DNA of 56,484 nt from Bolinopsis microptera. Taxonomy: Eukaryota > Ctenophora > Tentaculata > Lobata > Bolinopsidae. The stretch spans positions 10,787,460 to 10,843,943 of the forward strand of contig NC_087083.1 of NCBI RefSeq assembly GCF_026151205.1. Reading direction: 5' to 3'. A program made the position numbers and the translations under genes. This document shows positions 49,901 through 56,484 of this stretch, one piece after another. The first letter of the stretch is position 1; every line of letters begins with the position of its first letter. The notes under the pieces were generated by a model. That model ran no database searches. It saw nothing but the letters and a program-made list of their open reading frames with translations, and was not told the DNA's origin.

Positions 49901-52900
49901 GTCAGGCATTCCTAATAAATGACAACAAATCGGGTACGAGCCATGATTAGTTTAATTAAGATGATTTAGAAGTCAAAGTAGTGGTGTTTTAAAGCAGTGG
50001 AGGGGGGGGGGGGGGGGGGGGGCTCCAGTGGAGGGTTTAGCAGTACCGTAGATCTTGTATACCTCCTAGACAAGGAAGCTATGCTGTTGTGTTAGAATGC
50101 CGTGACAGTAGTCAGGGTTAAGTGCGACGATTTCTTTAGTATTATAGATTTAATGTCAACAGGTTAGCGGGTAATGTTGCGTATCAATCCGTAATATAAA
50201 ATCAAAAAGTTAGAATTACCAAAAAAATCACAAGAACAAAGTTAGAATTACCAATCAAATCACAAGAACAAAGTTAGAATTGCTAATAAAATCAAAACAT
50301 TACTTTGTATTTAAAGGTGATTTGATATATTAAGTTTTTAGCAACTGCTCCTTCATAATATTTTGTATCATTTCTCAAAAAATTCACATTTTCTGTGGTA
50401 CACCCTGTATTAAGGCGCAATGAAACTATCGGACCACGATGTATGGGGACTTGCCACCCCATGGCAACATTAAAATATATCGACACTGTTACATCGTTTC
50501 CTGTTATCGTTTTCCAAATATCTGACATAACAGCTTCAAATCGGCCCTCAAGACTTATCTGTTCAGTTTATCAACTCATGATTTGGAAAAACTTTATTCA
50601 TGAACTCGAGACTCTGGGTTACTGAGTTATATTAATATATCGTGTATTGCTGGGAATGCTGTTAAATTAGGATAGAGTTTTTGTGGCACTTATCTCAGTT
50701 TGTTCTCTTCTAGTTGTTCTCACGCTGCAGCTGAGTAAAAGTTTTACAACTTAAAAGCAGTGTTTATAATTCAATTTATTATTATTATTCATGGTTTAGG
50801 TGTTTATAATTATATAGTTACAATATCAAAATAAGGGACAACACTTAAATATTGCTGTCTTGCTGCTCACTATGACACCAACTACTGCCTTTTAAATATA
50901 CAGTATATCACAGAGGGAATATTTATTTCTCTCTGTAATATCTAACAATCTGACAGATAGGTACAAACAACATAAAGTGACTCAACTTTTAAGATTAAAC
51001 GTTTTAAGTCTAGCCGAACCAAGCGAGGATTGTGTGCGGAGATGTGATGTTATATATGTCTAGCCGAACTTGTCAAACAGGTCGATCATATCACCTGAAT
51101 TTAGGGATTTAGGGATCTCATAGACCTTTAAATCCGGTAGAATAACGTTTGATTGTAAAACCGAGAGGGTGATTCTAATGACCAATTTTAATCTTAAAAA
51201 TATAATATAATAAAGATAGTAATAATCCCTCACAAGGGCACGGCACTCAAGAGAAATGCCACACTGTGTGGGTCAGTACTTTACGACGGAATTTTAACGT
51301 GACGTAGAACACCTGTACCCATTTGCACAAGCCTTTAATAAGTGGAGAGATTCGTCGGAATTTAAATCACTCAGAAGGCAACTGACGAAGTCAACTGGTC
51401 CCGCTAAAACTGATTACCCGCGTGTTACACCCTTTCAAATACGATATCATAGGTGACTGTCTATGTCCCGAAATTGCACCAAGAGTTCGTCGAACTATTG
51501 ATTAAATTTACGATTATGGCAAATTTGATTTCGAATTAAATTTGTTCCGATGTTCAGTATATATTCATCATTCATTACCGTTAGGGCGTTAGGTGTTGGG
51601 TACTAGATTATTAATCCAGTTTCGACAGTTTAATGTCTTCATAAAAGGAATAAAAGGAAGCGTTTAGGGCAAATTTTAATTTATTATAACTTACTATAAA
51701 TGTGTTCATTGCAGTAACCAACTGTCAAATAGCACTTGCTAGAATTTTGAATTTTAAGTTATAACAATAAATAGATCAATCTTCTCAATTTTATAATAAT
51801 CTTTTACCTTAACTATGATGAGGTGGCATTTCATACTTAATTACAATTCAACTTCAAACTTTTAGATTATTAGTTTCAACGAAATTATAGTTTAAAATTA
51901 AGACATCCATTTTGCTGTGTGGTATAGATATTAGAGTTTATGATATGTATTGATTGAATAATTGGTAACAAATTTAACTTTTGTTTTATTAACTTTTGTT
52001 TTATTAACTTTTGTTTTATAAGTCAGATTAAACGCATCTAAATGTCTCTGACATGTTTCTATTATATAATTAAGGTTAGAAAAATTTGGTATGCGCGTGT
52101 TCAAATCAGTTTTTGGCCAATAAATAATTTTCCCAGTCTGAATTCTTGGGCTTGAAATTGTTTTTGGTTGTATGGACCTTGCAGAGTTGCCCAAGAAAAT
52201 TTTCATTTCATGCATAACTGACTAGAAATGATAATGGATCACATGGTATAGTGGAACTAAACATAATCATAAATTATATAACATAAATAAAATATAAATA
52301 GCGTTATGAAACATAAACATAACTAATTTTAAAATAAAGTAAATGGTGTTCTTTAACAATGATGTTTTTTAAAAATTATGTTTTTTTTTTCAGGCTGTTT
52401 TTGAGGCTGGACAGTCCCTTGTACTGTGAGAGACCTGAAACTCCAATACCTGGGCTACAACTTGACTTGAACTTCCAGGTGAGTGGTTACTAGTAACCAA
52501 TATTAACCAATAGTAACTAATAGTAACCAGTAGTAACCACTAGTGACCAATAGTAACAAAAAACCCAATTGGACTGCAAACAGGTGAGGCACGTAATGAT
52601 CATTAAACATTAAGTTCAGATGAAAGCTGGACTCCATCTTTAATGATATTTTATTCTAATTTTAGCTTTTAGTCATAAAGTGGTAAACTGTTCGAAATTA
52701 ATAAGAAAGCTGGTTAGATCAATCCCAAGTAAAAGGTTATAAATCGAAATGACGTGGCTTTAGGTATTTAATCCCTGGAATTTGAAAATGCGAACATTCA
52801 ATCCCCTTGTTACCGTAAATGATTGGAACTATAATCCTAATACTGGGGGGTTGGTTTAGTTGACGCTGTTAAATTATCCTGTTTAATATCGTTCAAAGGT

Positions 52901-54125
52901 TGTAAATCGAAAATCCGCATAATTTGAAAATGCGAACCAGTGAATTAACAGGAGTAAAATCCCTCATTAACATAAATGATTTGAACTGTGTACAATTCTG
53001 GTACCGACGGGGATGGTTTAGTTGAAGCTCGCGCTGTTAAATTATTCTGTTTAATATCGTTCAAGTTTATAAATCGAAAATCCCAATAATTTGAAAATGC
53101 GAACCGAACAGCGAATTGACGCTGTCAAATTATTCTGCTAAACGGATTATACAGTATGATAATGCTAAGGTGGAGCCTGAATATCTGAATATCCTCCCAA
53201 AAAAATAAACATATTCCTCGAATGAGTGGTGATAGTAAGTTATACCTCAATCGGGCAATCAGTGACTGAGCTATAAAGGCCAACGATAGTAACATTACTT
53301 TTTCAGACTGTTCCAGGAACCGGTATGTCTCTGGAGATAGTTGAGTGGTTACTAGTAACCAATAGTAACCAATAGTAACCAATAGTAACCAATAGTAACC
53401 AATAGTAACCATTACTTTTTCAGACTGTTCCAGGAACCGGTATGTCTCTGGAGATAGTTGATATTGAAAACGGAGAACTACTGGTTACACCTACAACCAA
53501 CCCTACCTCAACTATTGGTTAGTGCTGATAACAATAATGACGGTTTTAATACTTTCAACACTACTATATAACAAATAATTTGAGGCTCTTATGATATAGT
53601 TTTACGAAGATTTCAAGCCTTTCGTTGTGTGTTTCCCTTCGTGTCCAAAAGCATAATAATAATAAAAATATTATTATTATGAGCATAATAATAACAATAA
53701 TTATTATGATGTCATTATTGCCTTCAGATCGTGATGTTTTAGAGCTTGTAAAAGAAGATGATTTAAATTTTTGAATGTTCTATATCATTAATACGATGTT
53801 TTCACATTGAAACGTTGAATAATTCCTTTCCCGATAAGAACCTTTTCATTGTCGCATCAAACTGGATCAATATAAATTTACCCTAGAAAACATTTCAACT
53901 ATGCGACTCGTGAATAATATTCCAATCCGGATTTTACACAAGATCTGACCTGAATACTTATCATAAAATGGAAAAGAAAGTTTTTAAATTACACTAACAG
54001 TAACAGTGAATAATTTTAAACCAGGAGATGAAATAGAGAGCGACTCACGAGATGGAACACAGAGTGAGATTCAGAATACAGAGGAGATTAGCGGAGAGAC
54101 AAGTCCCACCACTCCTATAGCTGAG
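21974..54125 (+). CDS. WDFY3: WDFY3/Alfy (blue cheese) homologue, N-terminal 27 coding exons, continues off the right end
   Basis: Exons: 21974-22095 (ATG at 21995), 22196-22259, 22536-22633, 23013-23120, 23433-23579, 23958-24121, 27044-27127, ~27358-27477, 28321-28428, 28762-28837, 29169-29280, 29463-29556, 30134-30277, 30570-30666, 30890-30977, 31222-31321, 31493-31636, 32013-32070, 32277-32371, 32576-32659, 32902-33038, 33444-33504, 41455-41581, 45087-45168, 52394-52478, 53424-53517, 54025-54125. All phases agree except 27127/27358. The product (~925 aa so far) resembles, from memory, the armadillo-like N-terminus of WDFY3: LPSTLVKMLYLFMDLPDL, GYELLTDAIL, HIVFVLRYIP, VNYFVLSQHNTL, LFLRLDSPLYC fall in the expected order. 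WDFY3 is a ~3500-aa scaffold for selective autophagy of aggregates; its BEACH, WD40 and FYVE modules would be encoded beyond 56484. Confidence 0.92.
21995..22095 (+). other. WDFY3: WDFY3 start-codon exon
   Basis: MHNIVKSFF at 21995 lines up with the first residues of WDFY3. The exon begins with an acceptor (CAG at 21971-21973) upstream of the ATG, so there is a 5' UTR intron whose upstream exon was not located. The remaining 21 bases of the exon before ATG also read open, so an upstream start cannot be fully excluded. Confidence 0.75.
22874..22886. other. Intron sequence only
   Basis: The intron between 22634 and 23012 holds a short CATCACCATCACTTT low-complexity patch and nothing else recognised. 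Confidence 0.3.
23776..23925. repeat. ~21-bp tandem repeat in a WDFY3 intron
   Basis: Units of TTTTATGTGTTTATTCACTAG, about seven copies with substitutions. The array lies between exons ending 23579 and starting 23958. Open frames across it are artefacts of the 21-bp period. Confidence 0.85.
24150..24336. repeat. (TAAATTAG)n microsatellite
   Basis: About 23 near-perfect 8-bp units, beginning ~30 bases after the GTTGGT donor at 24122. Confidence 0.95.
24462..25460 (-). mobile_element. Mutator-like (MULE) element with broken transposase
   Basis: Minus strand 25130-24672 encodes a MULE-type transposase core: WVVEGTFKSAPNLFHQLFTV, HGLFPDGWHLPLFYGLIPGK, then after a frameshift near 24750 ILMDYELAIHNAVASCLP. 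The usual D-G-T-F-K is changed to E-G-T-F-K, so the first catalytic Asp is lost; the Asp and Glu of MDYE are kept. Ends consist of tandem GTCCGACAGCGACATCT units (24469-24511) and their inverted copies (25388-25456). It is a degenerate, internally deleted copy inside a WDFY3 intron. Confidence 0.8.
25462..25742. repeat. (CATACAAA)n microsatellite
   Basis: About 35 8-bp units with rare substitutions, immediately next to the right end of the MULE element. It reads open in several frames on both strands because of its composition and codes for nothing. Confidence 0.97.
25743..27043. other. WDFY3: WDFY3 intron remainder, no gene
   Basis: Apart from the C/A-rich repeat above, this stretch is AT-rich intron with no coding signal. 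Confidence 0.5.
26142..26365. repeat. ~30-bp C/A-rich tandem repeat
   Basis: About seven diverged units around CAAAAACCCTTGTACAAGAA CCCCCAG. Low-complexity open frames on both strands are composition artefacts. Confidence 0.9.
27128..28320. other. WDFY3: WDFY3 introns around the 27358-27477 exon
   Basis: The intron 27128-27357 ends in an unresolved phase (see finding). The intron 27478-28320 is non-coding with a GC-rich ACCCGCGCGCGCGTCC patch near 27686; no gene was recognised. Confidence 0.45.
29570..29896. repeat. (GTAAACACGTG)n array, ~30 CACGTG motifs
   Basis: Units of GTAACACGTG and GTAAACACGTG begin 14 bases after the splice donor at 29557 and fill most of the intron. Nearly every unit carries the E-box palindrome CACGTG. 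Minus-strand open frames rich in VYHVFTTCLPR are repeat artefacts. Confidence 0.95.
30285..32890. repeat. Dispersed CACGTGATGCCCATATATGGTAATA motif in four WDFY3 introns
   Basis: Related 20-35-bp units occur at about 30287, 30460-30565, 31432-31490, 31650-31700, 31905-32000 and 32793-32880, in the introns after exons ending 30277, 31321, 31636 and 32659. Most contain a perfect CC(A/T)6GG box (CCATATATGG or CCATATAAGG); nine such boxes were counted. Several units end within a few bases of the next 3' splice site. Confidence 0.85.
33055..33317. repeat. (TCATAGTTATG)n 11-bp array
   Basis: About 22 units start ~20 bases after the donor at 33039, seeded next to a GTCACGTGATATCATAGTGACGTCA stretch. 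Confidence 0.95.
33505..34035. other. Sequence between a WDFY3 exon and the nested GPCR 3' end
   Basis: AT-rich, with three or four copies of ACCTAATTTTGAGACATAGC near 33970-34050 that run into the GPCR stop codon. This is probable GPCR 3' UTR. No AATAAA with convincing placement was selected. Confidence 0.5.
34036..39453 (-). CDS. Rhodopsin-class (class A) GPCR, 371 aa, 7 exons, nested in a WDFY3 intron
   Basis: Exons on the minus strand in coding order: 39453-39330, 39177-39069, 38397-38297, 37865-37784, 36918-36730, 35936-35778, 34387-34036 (TAG at 34038-34036). They total 1116 nt, all phases agree. Landmarks: N-glycosylation NRT at residues 2-4; TM1 with CN(1.50)VL; TM2 LATSD (D2.50); DYC (C3.25); TM3 LSLTRT in the DRY position; TM4 TGWSC (W4.50); TM5 FAVP (P5.50); TM6 FNTP in place of CWxP (P6.50 kept); TM7 NSCINPIVL (NPxxY with Leu). 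These define the class A fold, but the D of DRY and the Y of NPxxY are replaced, so signalling may be atypical. The ligand cannot be predicted. Introns 4 and 5 are tandem arrays that include splice sites. Confidence 0.93.
34523..35799. repeat. 66-bp minisatellite, 19 copies, running into a GPCR exon
   Basis: Perfect 66-bp period: CCTTATATGG occurs 19 times from 34562 to 35750. The unit (plus strand) contains AATAGCGAGGCTGCTG and GTTACCTTATATGGTAGTGT. On the minus strand each unit holds AACAG|GTTACT, the donor of the exon ending at 35778. The last ~22 bases of the array are exonic, coding part of SLAINTNR after TM5. Each unit also carries a CArG-like CCTTATATGG box. Confidence 0.97.
35948..36568. 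repeat. 17-bp minisatellite, ~35 copies
   Basis: Unit AGCTTAGTTTAGTGTGG with a few GATTAG and GTGGACT variants. It fills the GPCR intron between the exons at 35936 and 36730 and starts 12 bases beyond the acceptor. Confidence 0.95.
36890..37650. repeat. 39-bp in-frame array carrying multiple splice acceptors
   Basis: About 17 copies of a unit containing GGACTTTAACATCAACCTGG, in two blocks (36890-37400 and 37490-37640) separated by a duplicated ~100-bp spacer. On the minus strand each unit has CTAATCTCCAG|GTTGATGTT, the acceptor used by the exon starting at 36918. The first ~28 bases of the array are exonic. The unit length is 13 codons and the frame stays open through the proximal block. Confidence 0.95.
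37889..37920. repeat. (AC)n dinucleotide repeat
   Basis: 16 AC units in the GPCR intron upstream of the TM3 exon. Confidence 0.98.
37921..38296. other. GPCR intron, no further feature
   Basis: AT-rich sequence between the TM2 and TM3 exons without repeats or coding signals. Confidence 0.5.
38398..39068. other. GPCR intron between TM1 and TM2 exons
   Basis: No coding signal beyond chance frames. The 91-codon minus-strand frame at 38440-38715 has no family features and no splice partners in frame. Confidence 0.5.
39454..41454. other. GPCR upstream region inside the WDFY3 intron
   Basis: Expected location of the GPCR promoter (minus strand, starting right of 39453). No clear TATA box was seen. 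A GCGTGACGTCACGTGGTGTCACG cluster at about 40225 contains overlapping TGACGTCA and CACGTG palindromes. No protein-coding exon was recognised; the 71-codon frame at 39789 lacks support. Confidence 0.45.
41582..44561. other. WDFY3: WDFY3 intron, left part
   Basis: Contains two CTACTGATATTTACAACTGATATC repeats (41600-41700), the 10-bp array at 42622, and an ATATAATATATTATAT stretch near 43150-43230. No gene was recognised. Confidence 0.5.
42622..42758. repeat. (GGTTACTATA)n array
   Basis: 13-14 perfect 10-bp units. The unit shares GGTTACTATAG with the minus strand of the 66-bp GPCR array and resembles the (AGTTACTGTA)n and (GGTTACTATT)n arrays in other introns of this gene. Confidence 0.97.
44562..44851. 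mobile_element. 290-bp hAT-type MITE with 8-bp target duplication
   Basis: Perfect terminal CAGTGGCGTAACG inverted repeats flanked by ATAGAAAT on both sides (44554-44561 and 44852-44859). The interior is C-rich (GCGCCCCCCTG). Same family as the 61-bp copy at 6359. Noncoding. Confidence 0.9.
45011..45046 (+). pseudogene. Duplicated acceptor and exon start (decoy of exon 45087)
   Basis: CTTCAGATCCGCGCAAAGTGCCCACGTGCACGT imitates the acceptor and first ~30 bases of the WDFY3 exon at 45087 (CTTCAGATCCTGCGCACAGC). The copy has indels that break the frame and no donor, so it is a nonfunctional duplication 75 bases upstream. Confidence 0.7.
45178..45412. repeat. (AGTTACTGTA)n array with repeated GTAAGT
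   Basis: About 23 10-bp units begin 10 bases after the donor at 45169. Most units contain CTGTAAGTTA, which matches the consensus 5' splice site, so the exon is followed by a ladder of donor-like sequences. Confidence 0.95.
47568..50392. repeat. Inverted repeat pair, 42 bp, 2.8 kb apart
   Basis: TGAGAAATGATACATAATATTATGAAGGAG.. at 47577-47618 is matched in reverse complement at about 50339-50381 with one or two differences, followed outward by ACACCCTGTAT on the right. These could be ends of one element or two opposed copies of a short dispersed repeat. Confidence 0.6.
47823..48300. repeat. ~70-bp minisatellite, about seven copies
   Basis: Units of 69-73 bp containing ATTATTGGGCAACATCCTAT and AGGCTTCATATTCGCTCGCC, with an A/C-rich length-variable segment. 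Long plus-strand frames through it are repeat artefacts. Confidence 0.93.
52479..53423. other. WDFY3: WDFY3 intron with repeats and exon copy
   Basis: The intron starts with degenerate AGTAACCAATA units right after the donor (52488-52560). It holds a ~160-bp direct repeat (TTTAATATCGTTCAA..AAATCGAAAA..GAAAATGCGAACC, seen near 52745, 52890 and 53060). It ends with a duplicated exon segment. Confidence 0.6.
53293..53423 (+). pseudogene. Partial copy of the 53424 exon with its acceptor, plus (AATAGTAACC)n
   Basis: CATTACTTTTTCAG followed by the first 37 bases of the exon at 53424 appears at 53293-53343. It then joins GTGGTTACTAGTAACCAATA, which is the beginning of the upstream intron (52483), and five AATAGTAACC units lead to the real exon. 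Frame and donor are lost, so the copy is not a functional exon. Confidence 0.85.
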
Positions 54126-55447
54126 GTAAGACGCTAATTCACCGCGATTTTTCGCTGGAAGGTTTGGCTGACTGATTATTTGGGCTTGACGGTATTTTTA
54201 ATAGTCAATAACTAAACCATAGTGGATAATAACCGCTAGCAAATATCGTCGTGGTTTTTCATGTCACGTGATATGTCCTTAAAAGGGCATCATGTCACGT
54301 GATATGTCCTTATAAGGGCATAATGTCACGTTATATTATGCGTTTGTAGAGAGGATCTGGGGATTGTGACTGCATACACCCTGAGTAATGCATCCGCTAA
54401 CTTAAAGGTTGGTATTCTGAGGAAACTTGGGAAATATTAAAGCCGAAGGCTTGAAATAGGAAATAAGAAAATTGAAACCCAATCAATGTCTTTTACTCCC
54501 AAGACGAAGGTGGCACCATGGGCTCCCCCTCATCGTAGAACTAGCAGAAATAAGACATTTTAAACCCAATCAGGTTGGAGAACTTGATCCCACGTTGAAC
54601 ATTTATCAAATGATACCAAAACGTTTACCTATAAAACCTTCTAGTCACTTGCTCAAAGAGCGACAGTATTGATTATAAGCCTAACTACTTACTCGACAAG
54701 TTATCAAATTCTTGTCAAATTTGAAATTTGACAGAGCAGTAGTTCGAATACTATAATATTTTATAAGCAATTCCGTCTGTAACATATTATATCAAACTAC
54801 ATGTCTGTAGATAAATAAATAGTAAGGAAGTACTGCTCAATTTAACAGATGTGATATTACAATTCAAGGGGAATCGTTCAAGAGGGTGAAAGGCGCGAGG
54901 GCGGAAGTCGCGAGGGCGGAGGACTCAAGGGCGGAAGTTTCCTAAGTCATAATCTCACAGTGGTAGTGATTTGTGCAGTACCTACTTAAATAAGCAGATA
55001 ATGTGGGGTGTTTCGGAATTAGCGCTCGAAAATACATCGCTTCAAGTTGGCTGGAACTCAAGTTGGCTGGAACTCTGTCGGGAGCCCTTCTAGAACAATC
55101 TATAAGTTCCCATGTGGCAAAAACTAAAAATTGGTTGTTTTAAGTGAAGATACAGAGAAGACTCACTATAAATCACTCATATTGACTGAGAGATCAAGGA
55201 TATCAATTTTATCGATTAAGATGTCAAAGATACTTCTAAAAAGATGAGTTTCATGATTTTAATGTATCGAGCAGATAATCCCCGTAACAATCTTTACTTC
55301 TTAGTATTATTATAAACTTTATAAACTACACGCCTGACACCTCGTCCAACAGCAGAGTATACAATAAAAGGAGCTATAATTACACAGGATGACCCATGCG
55401 CCCGCAGTAATCCATCTATTAATTAAGAAATAACATATTGTTAGGTA
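54126..55447. other. WDFY3: WDFY3 intron beyond the last exon found
   Basis: Two direct repeats of CATGTCACGTGATATGTCCTTA(A/T)AAGGGCAT at 54260-54325 carry GTCACGTGA and CArG-like CCTTAAAAGG and CCTTATAAGG boxes. GGGCGGAAG(T)CGCGAGGGCGGA repeats lie at 54885-54935. No further WDFY3 exon was found before the window end. Confidence 0.5.
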
Positions 55448-55455
55448 ATACATTC

Positions 55456-55801
55456 CAGGCTTGTACGCACTACGCCGCCGCCGGTCAATTTGACCACGCC
55501 GCCGGTACCACCCCCGGCGTACGACGGCGTGGCGTGAATCATGTAAAATCGAATTTTTCCGTATGACCATCTGAAAGTTTCACTCAAAATTCAATTTCAG
55601 ATTGAAAAATAAGATAAATAAATAAATCAAATTAAAATCAAATTTTTGCACAGCTCAAATTTACTCAAATTGTCATAAAAAAAAAGCACGATAATAGACC
55701 AAATGTGTTTCTTTTAGGGTTGATCTCACGCCGGCGTACGCCGCCGCCGCCGGCAGGTTTCGGGCTGCCGCCGACTGGTTTAGCCACGGCGGACAAGCCT
55801 G
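55456..55801. mobile_element. 346-bp hAT-type MITE with 8-bp target duplication
   Basis: Ends CAGGCTTGTACGC and GCGGACAAGCCTG are inverted repeats with one mismatch. ATACATTC flanks both ends (55448-55455 and 55802-55809). The subterminal regions are GC-rich (CGCCGCCGCCGG; CGGCGTACGCCG). It is a different family from the CAGTGGCGTAACG elements. Confidence 0.88.
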
Positions 55802-55809
55802 ATACATTC

Positions 55810-56484
55810 CAAATATTATGTTATCAAAGGTGTTCATAATCTAAAGGAGTTGGCTCAGTCTGGGATATTTGTCGCTGCTTGAATACTTAACTTACCCAAG
55901 ATAGCGAGTCTGATTGTGGTATCAATTGATATCATTCTTTTGGATTGGTTGCCTAGTGAACATAAGTCGGGCCCTGACCAGCGACCAGTGACTACTGACC
56001 ACGTTACCAATAAAACACGACAACAAGAAACGTAAAACCAAATTTCCACAGAAGTGGCAAAGAACCCAGGTTAAATACCCTGCACACTAGAGAGGGAGGG
56101 ACTGATAGTGGCCTCGTATTTAGCGCGTGCTTTAACCACCCGGGAGATCCGGGAGCTCCGACTAAAACCACTTAACAGAGAATAACCAGGGGTAGAACTA
56201 GCTCGTATATAATAAAAGCAACTATATAGTAGTGATTATAGTAGTATATATATTATATAATATACCAGTTTAACGACCAAATACCAATTCACCTGGAAAG
56301 GTGTCGGAACAGTCGGAGCAGTGAGGTGGTAGTATTCTTGAGGGATTAATGGGGTCCTTATCCTCCATGCAATCAGGGTGGTGGAGAGCAACCAGTGGAG
56401 GATCCGACACCTTTATGATTACATTCTATAAATAGCATCTTTAATAAAATTACACCTGCGGTTTGTCACGGGTTTCTCCAAGGA
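55810..56484. other. Window end, no gene
   Basis: Non-coding sequence with an imperfect hairpin around AAAGGTGTCGGA (56297) and TCCGACACCTTT (56402), possibly another small foldback element. Confidence 0.45.

Larger units (their letters stand above)
45413..52393. other. WDFY3: Large WDFY3 intron, no further gene
   Basis: About 7 kb without a recognised gene. It contains the 70-bp array (47823-48300), an inverted repeat pair (47568/50335), a poly-G tract at 50005-50022 and a TTTGTTTTATTAAC triplet repeat near 51975-52020. The 94-codon minus-strand frame at 51931-52215 was not assigned. Confidence 0.5.

Noticed and set aside
50292-50625. Open frames on both strands (76-78 codons)
   Set aside because: No recognised domain, and overlaps the inverted 42-bp repeat; treated as chance.
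51931-52215. 94-codon minus-strand frame
   Set aside because: The N/K/T-rich triplet repeat inflates it, and no domain or splice partners were found; possible old retroelement tail but not supportable.

Overview
This is a eukaryotic, clearly animal, genomic window. It is AT-rich and full of introns, with GT..AG splice sites, retroelement and DNA-transposon debris and a very large number of mini- and microsatellites. The gene content (thrombospondin-type-1 receptor, rhodopsin-class GPCR, WDFY3/blue cheese) is metazoan. The WDFY3 protein looks too divergent from the vertebrate sequence, as I recall it, for a vertebrate. A marine invertebrate or early-branching animal fits best, but the species cannot be fixed from sequence alone. 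No bacterial-style genes, CRISPR arrays or rRNA genes were seen.

Layout. (1) 1-1670: upstream non-coding sequence. (2) 1671-14383, plus strand: a complete 23-exon gene for a single-pass receptor of 980 residues. It has a signal peptide, nine thrombospondin type 1 repeats (mostly two exons per repeat), a transmembrane helix and a long cytoplasmic tail with seven Y-E-N motifs and repeated HHYAEIKP blocks. One intron carries a LINE nested inside another LINE. (3) 14384-21970: intergenic transposon territory, with a palindrome-rich block, a large inverted repeat, a retroelement C-terminal fragment, a 2.0-kb terminal-inverted-repeat element packed with TTAACCAC motifs, and a broken hAT transposase. 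(4) 21974 to at least 54125, plus strand: 27 coding exons for the N-terminal ~925 residues of a WDFY3/Alfy/blue cheese homologue. The BEACH, WD40 and FYVE parts lie beyond the window. (5) 34036-39453, minus strand: a complete 7-exon rhodopsin-class GPCR of 371 residues, nested in one WDFY3 intron. (6) 54126-56484: non-coding sequence with an hAT-type MITE.

All three gene models were built by hand and keep reading frame across every junction, with one exception in WDFY3 (27128-27358), where the conserved reading frame is one base out. The receptor exons sum to 2943 nt and the GPCR exons to 1116 nt, both multiples of three.

The most unusual property is how the introns are built. Tandem arrays repeatedly start at, or run through, exon-intron boundaries and so copy splice sites. 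In the GPCR, a 39-bp in-frame array carries about 15 copies of the acceptor that precedes the second intracellular loop, and a 66-bp array carries 19 copies of another exon's donor. Many arrays also contain palindromic sequences resembling transcription factor sites: CArG boxes CC(A/T)6GG, CACGTG and TGACGTCA.
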